DNA from: an uncultured Verrucomicrobiota bacterium
GTDB taxonomy: Bacteria; Verrucomicrobiota; Verrucomicrobiia; Limisphaerales; UBA1319
Reading direction: 5' to 3'
DNA: 64,000 nucleotides
Assembly (NCBI GenBank): GCA_903845125.1
Contig: CAIMWS010000539.1
Span: 62,001 to 126,000 of the forward strand
Made by a program: the position numbers and the translations under genes. Below the pieces are notes generated by a model. It made no database searches. It saw nothing but the letters and a program-made list of their open reading frames with translations, and was not told the DNA's origin. Shown in pieces: positions 42,241 to 50,979 of the stretch. The number at the start of each line of letters is the position of its first letter. The stretch's first letter is position 1.

Positions 42241-42267
42241 CATCGATTTCAGCCCATCGATTTCAGC
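42241..42267 (+). repeat. 13-bp direct repeat upstream of the HZS-like gene
   Basis: CATCGATTTCAGC occurs at 42241-42253 and again at 42255-42267, one base apart, about 40-60 bases before the chosen start at 42305. It could be a regulator-binding site or chance duplication. Confidence 0.4.
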
Positions 42268-42304
42268 TTGTATGGCCCATCCCGTTTCGGCACGCTTCGG
42301 ACTC

Positions 42305-44839
42305 ATGAAAACACAATCGCCAGCCCGCCAGGTTTCCCGGGCAACCACGCTGCCTGTGGCCTGGTTTTTCAGCCTGGCCATTCTGGCGGCCGCGGTCCGT
42401 GGCGGACAGCCGGCCCCAGCCGTGCCGATGACGGCGGCGGACCGCAGCGCGCTCCAGGCGCAGGATCCCGATCTGCTGGCCAGTTTCGAGGCCGCCCGGG
42501 AGCGGGACCAGACGGCGGAGGCGCGGGCGCGTTTCAAGCCCGGGTGGCAACAGGCCGGCCGGGAGCAGCTGGCGAAGCTGCCGAAGCTGGCGTTTGTGAA
42601 GCGGCGGTCCCATGGGCTGCGCGGGACCAACGGGACGATGTTCTCCCAGCGCACGGACCGCGGATCGGCGATCCTGGTGTGGGATCCGGCCCGGCCGGAG
42701 CTGCCGCCGCGGACGATCCTCGAAACGGCGGAGGGGTTCGTGTGGGATCTCAGCCCTTCCTGGGACGGGAAAAAACTGCTGTTCAGCTACAAGGAAAAGA
42801 ACGATGACCCGTTCCACGTCTGGGAAATCGGTTGCGACGGCACCGGCTTGCGGCAGATCACCCATGGGCCATACCATGATTTCAACCCGGTATATTACCC
42901 GGATGGACACATTGTGTTTTGCTCCTCCCGTGTCGAATCCTATTCGTTGTGCCAGGATTTCCTCGCCTCGGCGCTGTATCTCTGCGACAGCGGCGGCGGC
43001 AACCTGCACCGAATCGATTTCACCAGCCTTTGCACCAGCAAGCCGGCGATCCTGCCGGACGGCGCCATCCTCTGCACCCGGTGGGAATACCAGGACAAGA
43101 ATATCTTCAGCTGGCAGGGCCTCTGGTCGATCCACCCCAGCGGCCGGCAGCTGAAGCTCTATTTTGGCAACACCTTCACCATCCCCAACTCCCGCTACGG
43201 CGGCCAGCCGGTGCCGGGCACGGACCAGGTGCTCATCACCATGGCCGCCCATCATCAGCCACCCATCGGCGACATCGCGCTGGTGGACCGCAGCCACGGT
43301 TTGGAGAACCCCGCGGGGATGCGCAAGGTCACCTTCGAGACGCCCTACCAGATCACCCGCGGCAAAAACTGGCGCGACACCAACTGGGGCCCCGGGGATG
43401 AGTTGTTCCCGCAGGCCGCCACGGACCCCTGGCCGGTCAGCGATGGCCTGTTCCTCGCCGCCCTCGGCAACCGCGCCCGGCCCGCCGCCGGATTCCGCAT
43501 CTGCCTGTGCCGTTATGACGGCACGCGGTACCCGGTTTTTGCCCGGGAAGGGGAGAGCTTTTTCTCACCGGTCACGCTGGCGCCCCGCAACCCGCCCCCG
43601 GCGATCATCGCCAGCCCGGCGCCCCAGGAAGTGGGCGAAGGAACCTTTTTTGTCCAGGATGTTTACCAAGGGCTGGTGGAGCAGGGGGTCCGGCGCGGCC
43701 AGGTCAAGGCCCTGCGTGTGATCCGGCAGCTGCCGAAGAAATGGAACACCGAGGGGCCGCGGTATCACGACCATTACCCGCTCGTCGGCTACGGCAGTTA
43801 TTACGTGAAGGAAAACCTCGGCGAAGCGCCGGTGGACCCGGACGGCTCCGCCTACTTCCGCGCGCCGTCCAACTGCGAGCTCTACTTCATCGCCCTGGAC
43901 CCGGAGGGCCGGGAGATCCAGCGGATGGGCTCGGTGACGCAGCTCACCCCGGGGGAGCAGGTGTCGTGCGTGGGCTGCCACGAAAACCGCGGCCAGGCGC
44001 CGCCGGTGAGCCGCCGGAGCGCGGCGCGGCTGGCGCTGCCGCCCGACGATCTCCGGCCGCCGGCGTGGGGGGCCGGGCCTTTCGACTACGTCCAGCACGT
44101 CCAGCCGGTCTGGGACCGTCACTGCGTCTCCTGCCACTCGGGGACCGCCCCGGCGGCGGGCGTGGACCTGTCGGGCGATAAAACCCGGTTCTTCAACATG
44201 TCGTACGACTTCCTCGTCGAGCGCGGCCTGGTCGCCTATTACTACATCAACCCGGGGCCGACCGGCGTTTTCCCCGCCCTCCAAAGCGGCTCGTGGATCA
44301 GCCGGCTCACGGAGTTGATCGCCACCAACCACCACGCCGTGAACCTCAGCGACGACAGCCGCCGCCGGGTCTACGCCTGGATTGATTCCAACATCCAATA
44401 TTACCGCACCTGGGACATGAGCCGGCCGCACACCATGGGGGGCCGCGATCCCTGGTTTTTTGTGCCCGGCAACGAGCGGGTGGCCCCCCAGCCCGAGCCG
44501 TGGTTCGCGGAACTCAGGACGGTTTATGCCCAGGCCTGCGGCAGCTGCCATCCCGCCCTCGATGGGGAAGGCCCGCATAATCGCTGGATCAACCTCACCC
44601 GGCCCGCCTACAGCCGCCTGCTCAATGCCCACCTCGCCAAAAAGGCCGGCGGGCTGGAGCTGGCCGGCCAGAAAAACGGCCGGGTGGCGCCCCAATTCGC
44701 CGACGAACGCGATCCGGTTTACCAGGCGTTATTGAAAGCGATCGAAAAAGGCCAGGCGGCGCTGCTGGCCCGTCCCCGCATGGATATGCCCGGCGCCACC
44801 GCCATCCCGCAGCAGCGTGATTTCGGCAAAGTGTTTTGA
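42305..44839 (+). CDS. hydrazine-synthase-alpha-like propeller protein with c-type haem motifs
   Basis: About 844 aa from the ATG at 42305, which gives an N-terminal signal peptide (VAWFFSLAILAAAVRG); the frame is open from 42218. Residues about 130-480 form a beta-propeller with PD40-like repeats (WDLSPSWDGKKLLFSYKEKN, FNPVYYPDGHIVFCSSR). Three CxxCH haem c motifs follow: CVGCH near residue 555, CVSCH near 607 and CGSCH near 745. The layout matches the hydrazine synthase alpha-like family found in planctomycetes and verrucomicrobia, most members of which are outside anammox bacteria and have unknown function. It is likely a periplasmic redox protein. A GH28-like gene follows 17 bp downstream, so it may be linked to polysaccharide use. 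Hydrazine synthesis is not implied. Confidence 0.82.
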   Translation: MKTQSPARQVSRATTLPVAWFFSLAILAAAVRGGQPAPAVPMTAADRSALQAQDPDLLASFEAARERDQTAEARARFKPGWQQAGREQLAKLPKLAFVKRRSHGLRGTNGTMFSQRTDRGSAILVWDPARPELPPRTILETAEGFVWDLSPSWDGKKLLFSYKEKNDDPFHVWEIGCDGTGLRQITHGPYHDFNPVYYPDGHIVFCSSRVESYSLCQDFLASALYLCDSGGGNLHRIDFTSLCTSKPAILPDGAILCTRWEYQDKNIFSWQGLWSIHPSGRQLKLYFGNTFTIPNSRYGGQPVPGTDQVLITMAAHHQPPIGDIALVDRSHGLENPAGMRKVTFETPYQITRGKNWRDTNWGPGDELFPQAATDPWPVSDGLFLAALGNRARPAAGFRICLCRYDGTRYPVFAREGESFFSPVTLAPRNPPPAIIASPAPQEVGEGTFFVQDVYQGLVEQGVRRGQVKALRVIRQLPKKWNTEGPRYHDHYPLVGYGSYYVKENLGEAPVDPDGSAYFRAPSNCELYFIALDPEGREIQRMGSVTQLTPGEQVSCVGCHENRGQAPPVSRRSAARLALPPDDLRPPAWGAGPFDYVQHVQPVWDRHCVSCHSGTAPAAGVDLSGDKTRFFNMSYDFLVERGLVAYYYINPGPTGVFPALQSGSWISRLTELIATNHHAVNLSDDSRRRVYAWIDSNIQYYRTWDMSRPHTMGGRDPWFFVPGNERVAPQPEPWFAELRTVYAQACGSCHPALDGEGPHNRWINLTRPAYSRLLNAHLAKKAGGLELAGQKNGRVAPQFADERDPVYQALLKAIEKGQAALLARPRMDMPGATAIPQQRDFGKVF

Positions 44840-44856
44840 CTTTTTACCCACGATTT

Positions 44857-46428
44857 ATGCTCAACCCAGAACCGCCCCGCCACCGGGACCGCCACCCATG
44901 CAGCCGACTTCTGCCCGCCACGCCATGGCGCCTGGCCGGGATGGCGGCACTGGCCGCCATCCTCACCGCCTGCGGGCCGTGGCTCGCAGCGGCTGATTCC
45001 GCCTCCATCTGGCCCGCCCCGGAGGGGGAAAAGCTCGGTGAGGATTACGCGCTGCGCGTCAATGGCCGGAGCGTGCCGGTTTATGCCTGCCGCGTTTCCG
45101 CCGTGCCCCTTAACCAGGTCTGGCCCGGCTATCAGCGCCCCATCGACCAGACCGAGCTGGCGGGGTTTGCCTATTGGGGGATGGCGGATGCCGTCACGGT
45201 GGAAGTGACGGTGAAGCGCCCGTTCAAAAGCGCCATCGTCCGGCCCGGTTCGCGCGGCATCCAGCCGGCCGTGCGCGGGCAGTCGCTCACCTTCAGCCTG
45301 GCCAAGCCGGGCCAGGTGACCGTGGAACTGGACGGGCCGCACCATGCGTTGCATCTGTTCGCTGATCCGCCCGAGGCGGGCGTGCCCCAACCCGGCGCCC
45401 CCGGGGTCCGCTACTTCGGCCCGGGCATCCATCGCCCGGGGAAAATTCAGCTCCAGAGCGGGGAGACGCTGTACGTCGCGGGCGGGGCGGTGGTTTACAC
45501 AGCCGTGGAGGCCCGGGGCGCGACCGGGGTGCGCATCCTGGGCCGGGGGATCATCGACACCAGCGAGTACGAACGCGGCCAGGGCGGCGGCAGCATCCGG
45601 ATGACGGACTGCAACGAGGTGAAAATTGACGGGGTGATCCTGCGGGATCCGGATGTCTGGTGCCTGAGCGCGTTCGGCTGCCGCAACCTCGAAATTTCCA
45701 GCGTGAAGCTCATCGGGCTGTGGCGCTACAACGCCGATGGCATCGATATCTGCAACAGCCAGGAGGTGGTTGTCCGCAATTCGTTCGTGCGCGCCTTCGA
45801 TGACGCCATCGTGCTGAAGGGGTTGAACTGGGGCCAGGGCGGCTTCCACGAACGCCCCGTCCGAAACGTGCGGGTGCAGGAAAACGTGATCTGGTGCGAT
45901 TGGGGCCGCGCACTGGAAATCGGGGCGGAAACCTCCGCGCCCGAATTTGAGGGCATCCGGTTCCGGGACTGCGACATCATCCGCACCACCCATATCGCGA
46001 TGGATATCCAGTGCGGTGACCGGGCGGTCGTGCGCGACGTCCGGTATGAGAACATCCGGGTGGAGACGGACGAGGTTTGCCCCGCGCCGAAGATGCAGGC
46101 CAGCCGTGAGGAGCGGTACGTCGAGAACAGCGCCAGCGAATATGTGCCGAATCTGATGGTGATTGTGATCGCGAAAAATCCCTACTCGCAGGATGCGGAG
46201 CGCGGCAATGTTCGCGACATCACCTACCAGGACATCACGGTGGCGGGGCGGCGGGCTCCCCGATCCATTTTTTCAGGGTTGGACACCCAGCACCAGGTCC
46301 AGCGAGTCACGATCGATAATTTGCGATTCAACGGCCGGCAGGGAAAAAGCGCGGACGAGGCCGGCCTCACAGTCGGGGCCAATGTAAGCGAGGTCCGGTT
46401 CGGCCCGGCCGCTCCGAGCGTCCATTGA
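44857..46428 (+). CDS. GH28-like right-handed beta-helix glycoside hydrolase, probable lipoprotein
   Basis: 523 aa from the ATG at 44857, 17 bp after the previous stop. A hydrophobic stretch ends in LTAC, a lipobox, so the mature protein is probably lipid-anchored. A beta-helix covers most of the protein (repeats such as VRILGRGIIDTS, EVKIDGVILRDP, LEISSVKLIGL). YNADGIDI and AFDDAIVLKG match the N-x-D and DD acid motifs of GH28 polygalacturonase-type enzymes; the GHG box is less clear. It probably cleaves galacturonide or rhamnogalacturonan-type links. The neighbours are other pectin-side-chain enzymes. An alternative is a related beta-helix family such as dextranase-like GH49. Confidence 0.75.
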   Translation: MLNPEPPRHRDRHPCSRLLPATPWRLAGMAALAAILTACGPWLAAADSASIWPAPEGEKLGEDYALRVNGRSVPVYACRVSAVPLNQVWPGYQRPIDQTELAGFAYWGMADAVTVEVTVKRPFKSAIVRPGSRGIQPAVRGQSLTFSLAKPGQVTVELDGPHHALHLFADPPEAGVPQPGAPGVRYFGPGIHRPGKIQLQSGETLYVAGGAVVYTAVEARGATGVRILGRGIIDTSEYERGQGGGSIRMTDCNEVKIDGVILRDPDVWCLSAFGCRNLEISSVKLIGLWRYNADGIDICNSQEVVVRNSFVRAFDDAIVLKGLNWGQGGFHERPVRNVRVQENVIWCDWGRALEIGAETSAPEFEGIRFRDCDIIRTTHIAMDIQCGDRAVVRDVRYENIRVETDEVCPAPKMQASREERYVENSASEYVPNLMVIVIAKNPYSQDAERGNVRDITYQDITVAGRRAPRSIFSGLDTQHQVQRVTIDNLRFNGRQGKSADEAGLTVGANVSEVRFGPAAPSVH

Positions 46429-46508
46429 GGAATCCGGTGAACCGGCGCTGGCCGCCAGGCGTGCACCCGAACGTCCGTGTAATTTAAATCATCGCCACCC
46501 ACAGAAGT

Positions 46509-49500
46509 ATGAAAATTCGCCAGTTCCAGGCCGCCATTGTCTGCTTCCACCTGGCCGGCCAACTCCTCGCTCAGAGTGCGGTGGAAGATATTGCCAATAA
46601 CTGGTCCACGACGACACTGAGGCGGGTGCGGGTGACCTCAGCCCGTGCCTCGTCCACCTTCGGCGAGGCAAACGGAGGTTACGCCCCGGCCAGGGCCATT
46701 GACGCCCAGCGCGGTACCAAGTGGGTCGCGTCCATCGCGCCCACCCCGGAGGCGCCCCAATGGATCGAGCTGAAGCTGGCCAGCCCCCAGGCGGTTTCCA
46801 GTTTCGCCCTGTTTGGCGAGGCCGTGAACAACGATGGCGTCGTGGACGCGCAGGTGCAGGTGCAAACTCCCGGCGCCGGAGCGTTCGCCACCGTGGCCGC
46901 CGTGAAGGGCGCGCGCTCGGCCAGCTGGCGCGCCACGTTTCCGCCGGTCACCGCCGCCGCCGTCCGGCTGCTGATCACCCGCTCGGGCGGGCCCACCACC
47001 CACACGGATGTTTACGAGGTGGAAATCCATGGGCCGCGGCTGGGCGCGGCGGAGCTTGAGGATTACGTTAGGAACACTTTTTCGCACGCGGACGAGCATT
47101 TCCGCCAGGCCCGGGAACAAAGCCGGGCGTGGCCGACGAACGCCTGGTTCAAAAGCCTGCGCCAGGACCTCGCGGATTTGGCGTCCCCGCTGGCCGGCGC
47201 TTCCCGGCGCCTCCTTCAATGGCGGGAAACCGGTGAGCAGGAGCGGGAGGAACTGGCCGCCACCGTGGAACGCCTGGACGAGCAGGTGGGGCGGGTGGCG
47301 GAGCGGGTCAAAGCCCTGGCTGCCCACGCGCCGGTGCTGGCGAAGATGGCGGAACAACAGGCAGCCGAAGTGCGGGCCGCCCGCGCGCTGGTGGCCAGGG
47401 CCGGCGCCGGTGATCCGGCCGCCACCGCGCGCGATGGGCATACGGCCCGCCTGTTCAACCGCCACGTCCTGGTTTGCTTCGACGAAGTGGAAAATGACTG
47501 GGACATCACCTGGCTGGGCGCCGCGGAGGCCGCCGTCCACCGTGCCCGATTTTCCGCCGAATGGGATGGCCAGGCCACGCGGCCGGCCCACGCTAAAATC
47601 ACGGTGGGGCGTTTCATCGACCCGCTCGGCGCCGGCCAGGAAATCCTCCAGCAATGGGATGGCGCCGTGAAGCTCGAGCGGCGGACGCGGGTGTATGACG
47701 GGCTGGCGTGGGTGACTATCTCCGGGCGCATCGTCAATGCTGGAGCCGCTGAAATCTCCCTGGGCACCTTCCGCCTGTTGGAGGCCGCGTCGGAAGGCCA
47801 GGCCGCGTGGCAGTTGGGCCCGCCGGTGGCCGCACCCGGGGCGGTTTTCATTGGGGGGACGTCCGACCTGCTGTGCCAGCCGCCATCGGGAGGAGATCTG
47901 GGCACCGGGGGGGAGCAGGCATACAGCAGCACCGGCATCCTGGCCCTGGCCACCCGCGAGCCAGCCGCCGCCCTGGTTCTCGGCTACCTCACGGCCTATG
48001 AGGCACGCCCCGATCTCAGCGCCCGGTTCCGCCCGCTCACGGGCGGCACGGCGCTCTCCGCCCACCAGCGGTTTCTCGGGCGGAAATTGCGGCCGGGCGA
48101 GGCCCTGGATTTGGATGTGGTCTGCCTGGCTGCGGATTCCGATCCCCATGCCGCCCTGGAGCAATACGGCGCCGCGGCCGCCCGCTTCGCCCAGGCCCCG
48201 ATCCGCCGCCAACCGACCGCCCTGTGGTGCAGCTGGTATGCGCACCGGATGGCGATGACCGAAGACCTGGTCCTCGCCAATGCGGCCATCGCCGCCCGGC
48301 ATTTTCAGCCGCTGGGCCTGGAGATCATGCAGCTGGATCACGGCTGGCAGCGCGGCGACATCACCGGCGACTGGATCCCCAACGAGCGTTTCCCGCACGG
48401 CTTGAAATGGCTCGCCGGGGAGTTGAAAAAGCGCCACGGCCTGCGGTTGGGCGTCTGGATTGCACCGACCGATGTGGCCGAAACCAGCGCCCTGTTCCAG
48501 CAGCATCGCGACTGGCTGCTCCAGGATGAAAAGGGCGTGCCGCGCGTCAACTGGCGCTGGTATTGGAAACCCAACCCCAATTGCTACGAGCTGGATGCCT
48601 CCCACCCGGCCGCGGCCGCGTGGATGGAGCAGGTCTTCGCGCAGCTGTCCGCGTGGGGGGTCAGCTATTACAAGATCGATTTCATCGCCTCGGCCGGCGG
48701 GGAGCATTTTTTCCAGCACGATCCGCAGGCTACCCGCGGCTGGACCCCGCTGCGCCGGGCGATGGAAGCGCTGCGGAAAGGCGCGGGGCCGGAGGCGTGG
48801 ATTCGCTACTGCCAGACGCCGCCGCTGCTTTCGGCGGGCCTGGCGGACAGCACCATCGGCGGCGGCGACACCCTGGACGCCGGCTTGAACGGCCGGATCG
48901 ACGTGCTCCGCGACAACGCCCGCCACCTCGCCGCCGGCTATTGGCTGAACGACCGGCTGTATCATCGGGAAGTGTGCGACATGAGCGTGCGCATGCAGGC
49001 CGGGGTGGAGGAGGCACGGCTCCGGCTGGCGATGATGACGCTGGCCGGGTGCAGCATCTCTTTCAGCGACGAGCTGCAGTATCTGCCGCCCTCCCGCATC
49101 CGCCTGATGCAGCAATGCCTGCCGCCCGGGAATCCGCCGATGCGGCCGCTGGATTTGTTCGAGCGGACCATCCCCTCCCTCTGGCACCTCCACTGCCGGA
49201 ACGGGGATGACGAATGGGAGGTCGCCGGCCTGTTCAATTTCGAGAACCAGCCGGAGGAACGCACCCTGGATTTGGCCGCGCTCGGCCTGCCCCCTGGGGC
49301 CGAGGTGGCCGGGTTTGAGTTTTGGGAGGAGCGCTTCCTCGGCGTTCACCGGGGTAGCCTGTCGCTCACCCTGCCGCCGCAGAGCTGCCGGGTGGTGTCC
49401 CTCCGCCGGCTCGCCGGGCGTCCCCAGTTGGTCGGGACGGACCTCCACCTTCTCCAGGGGTTTCACGAAATCCGCCAGCTCCAGTGGGATCCGGCCGCCA

Positions 49501-49751
49501 AAGCGTTGTCGGGCACCTATCATCGGATGCCGGGGATGGCGGGGAAGGCCTTTTTCCATCTGCCCGAGGGATGGTTCCCCAAGTTTGAATTTCCGCTCTC
49601 CCCCGCTTCCGCCCGGCTCACCCATGTGGAGGGTCCCATCTGGATGCAGGAGTTCACCTTCACCGGACCTGATTTTACCTGGACCATCCCCTTCGAGGCG
49701 CCCCAGCCGCCCCCAACGAGGGAACCCACCGGCCCGGCGGCCGGCCAGTGA
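46509..49751 (+). CDS. GH36-like alpha-galactosidase with N-terminal F5/8C-type domain
   Basis: 1080 aa with a signal peptide (QAAIVCFHLAGQLLAQS). Residues about 35-180 form a discoidin/F5/8C-like carbohydrate-binding domain (RVTSARASSTFG, GTKWVAS, WIELKLASP). A coiled segment follows (about 190-290). The GH36/GH27-type TIM barrel starts near residue 569 (WCSWYAHRM, IMQLDHGWQ, RLGVWIAP) with nucleophile Asp in YYKIDFI near residue 722, and a C-terminal beta domain ends the protein. It should release alpha-linked galactose or a related sugar outside the cytoplasm. Same strand as the GH28-like gene, 80 bp gap. Confidence 0.82.
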   Translation: MKIRQFQAAIVCFHLAGQLLAQSAVEDIANNWSTTTLRRVRVTSARASSTFGEANGGYAPARAIDAQRGTKWVASIAPTPEAPQWIELKLASPQAVSSFALFGEAVNNDGVVDAQVQVQTPGAGAFATVAAVKGARSASWRATFPPVTAAAVRLLITRSGGPTTHTDVYEVEIHGPRLGAAELEDYVRNTFSHADEHFRQAREQSRAWPTNAWFKSLRQDLADLASPLAGASRRLLQWRETGEQEREELAATVERLDEQVGRVAERVKALAAHAPVLAKMAEQQAAEVRAARALVARAGAGDPAATARDGHTARLFNRHVLVCFDEVENDWDITWLGAAEAAVHRARFSAEWDGQATRPAHAKITVGRFIDPLGAGQEILQQWDGAVKLERRTRVYDGLAWVTISGRIVNAGAAEISLGTFRLLEAASEGQAAWQLGPPVAAPGAVFIGGTSDLLCQPPSGGDLGTGGEQAYSSTGILALATREPAAALVLGYLTAYEARPDLSARFRPLTGGTALSAHQRFLGRKLRPGEALDLDVVCLAADSDPHAALEQYGAAAARFAQAPIRRQPTALWCSWYAHRMAMTEDLVLANAAIAARHFQPLGLEIMQLDHGWQRGDITGDWIPNERFPHGLKWLAGELKKRHGLRLGVWIAPTDVAETSALFQQHRDWLLQDEKGVPRVNWRWYWKPNPNCYELDASHPAAAAWMEQVFAQLSAWGVSYYKIDFIASAGGEHFFQHDPQATRGWTPLRRAMEALRKGAGPEAWIRYCQTPPLLSAGLADSTIGGGDTLDAGLNGRIDVLRDNARHLAAGYWLNDRLYHREVCDMSVRMQAGVEEARLRLAMMTLAGCSISFSDELQYLPPSRIRLMQQCLPPGNPPMRPLDLFERTIPSLWHLHCRNGDDEWEVAGLFNFENQPEERTLDLAALGLPPGAEVAGFEFWEERFLGVHRGSLSLTLPPQSCRVVSLRRLAGRPQLVGTDLHLLQGFHEIRQLQWDPAAKALSGTYHRMPGMAGKAFFHLPEGWFPKFEFPLSPASARLTHVEGPIWMQEFTFTGPDFTWTIPFEAPQPPPTREPTGPAAGQ

Positions 49752-49808
49752 TCGATTTCCGGCCGGCCAAATTTTGAACAGGAACTGATAACCCGTTGCG
49801 TGGTTCCG

Positions 49809-49829
49809 CGGCTGCAGCGGCTGCAGCGG
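49809..49829. repeat. 9-bp tandem repeat between convergent genes
   Basis: CGGCTGCAG occurs twice in tandem plus a partial third. GGCCGGCC, self-complementary, occurs at 49761-49768 and 49828-49835 on both sides of the gap, so the whole gap could fold. It may end transcription of the two convergent units. Confidence 0.4.
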
Positions 49830-49842
49830 CCGGCCTTCAGGG

Positions 49843-50979
49843 TCACCGCCGACCGGAGTTCCAATGGATCAGGAGCGTGGTGCCCGCCAGAAAAACGGCG
49901 ATGATGCCTCCCAGGATGCCCAGGTTGCGGGCGAGGTAGCCACCGGGCGCGTGCGCCGAGTCCGGCGGCAAGGCGGCGGGTGGAGCCGGTGGTTTGGCCG
50001 GCCCGGTGGCGGCGGCCAATTGGGCGGGTCCCGCCAGGGGTGGCGGTTCCGGCAGCGGGATTTCCTGGTACCCAGGCAGGGTGGCCCAATTGGCTGCCAG
50101 CAGGAGGTCATGCCCGGGATTCAAGTCCTTGATCTCGCACGAGCAGGGGCCGGTGAGGAATCCGGCCATCCGGCGCAAGGTTTCCGCATTGATCACCGCG
50201 CCCGCCGCCGGAGGGCCGGTGCGGCCGCGGCCGAAGACCGGAAATAATAACGGTTCCGTGGCCGCCACCAGGTTGGTGTTCCAGTTCACCAATTGGCTGG
50301 CCAGCACCTGTTCCGCCGGGTCGGTCCGGGACACCCGCAGCAGGGAAAAGGCGATTTTCAAGGGCGGGTCCGGATGGGTTGGGGGATCCAGCGGGGAAGG
50401 CTCGGGCAAGGCCAGGGTTTGCTCCAGTTTCCGGCTTTCGGTCTCGATCACCCGGGCGGCGGCTGCATCGCGCTGCTGGTCCCCGCTTTCCAGCAGGAGC
50501 CAGACGGCGGTGTCGCCGCTCATCAGCATGCGGGCGATTTCCCGGCGGGCCGGGGAGTCCAGGAGCGCCGGGACCGTCTCCGCGTTCAACGGCCCCGACC
50601 AGGCCGGCAGCCCGGATTCCGTCGGGCGCGGATACTTCAGAACCAGCCAGGGCGGCGTCGCGTTGCGTTGGGCCTGCCACCATGCCCGCCAGGGCGGCGG
50701 CAGTTCCTCGCCGAGGTTAATCCTGCTCACCGCCAGGTTGGCGCGGCCATCCCGGCCGGCTTGCTCCAGGCTCTCCACCCCGGCCTGCTGCCCCGGCGTC
50801 AGCGGCTCGCGGTGGAAGACGATCACTTCGCAGGGATCGGCCGTCCAGTGTTCCAGGGCGTAGCGGAAAACCGGGACGTTGCAGGCGGAGGAGGCGGCCG
50901 CCCAGCAGATCGCGGCCACCGGGAACACCCACTGCGCCAGGCTGCTCCTCCGCGGGATCCTGTTGGCCGGCTGTCTCAC
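49843..50979 (-). CDS. membrane-anchored protein of unknown function, coupled to propeller gene
   Basis: 378 aa from a GTG at 50979 that overlaps the upstream stop as GTGA, a strong sign of coupled translation; the frame is open further upstream. An N-terminal hydrophobic stretch (AQWVFPVAAICWAAASSAC) looks like a signal sequence, possibly a lipobox (SSAC). The C-terminus has a second membrane segment (LGILGGIIAVFLAGTTLLIH). The middle has a CNVPVFRYALEHW and EVIVFHREPL stretch and several SGDTAVWLLLESGD-like strands suggesting a thioredoxin-like fold, but no CxxC is seen. No family recognised. Last gene of a three-gene operon with PQQ-like propeller proteins. Confidence 0.75.
   Translation of the reverse strand: MRQPANRIPRRSSLAQWVFPVAAICWAAASSACNVPVFRYALEHWTADPCEVIVFHREPLTPGQQAGVESLEQAGRDGRANLAVSRINLGEELPPPWRAWWQAQRNATPPWLVLKYPRPTESGLPAWSGPLNAETVPALLDSPARREIARMLMSGDTAVWLLLESGDQQRDAAAARVIETESRKLEQTLALPEPSPLDPPTHPDPPLKIAFSLLRVSRTDPAEQVLASQLVNWNTNLVAATEPLLFPVFGRGRTGPPAAGAVINAETLRRMAGFLTGPCSCEIKDLNPGHDLLLAANWATLPGYQEIPLPEPPPLAGPAQLAAATGPAKPPAPPAALPPDSAHAPGGYLARNLGILGGIIAVFLAGTTLLIHWNSGRR

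Noticed and set aside
42305-44839. Hydrazine synthase and anammox metabolism
   Set aside because: Only an alpha-like subunit is present; no beta/gamma subunits or hydroxylamine/hydrazine oxidoreductases are nearby, and the family is broad outside anammox bacteria.
46638-49625. 995-codon open frame on the minus strand
   Set aside because: It is antisense to the GH36-like gene; its composition (Gly, Arg, Pro, His rich) is that of a shadow frame.
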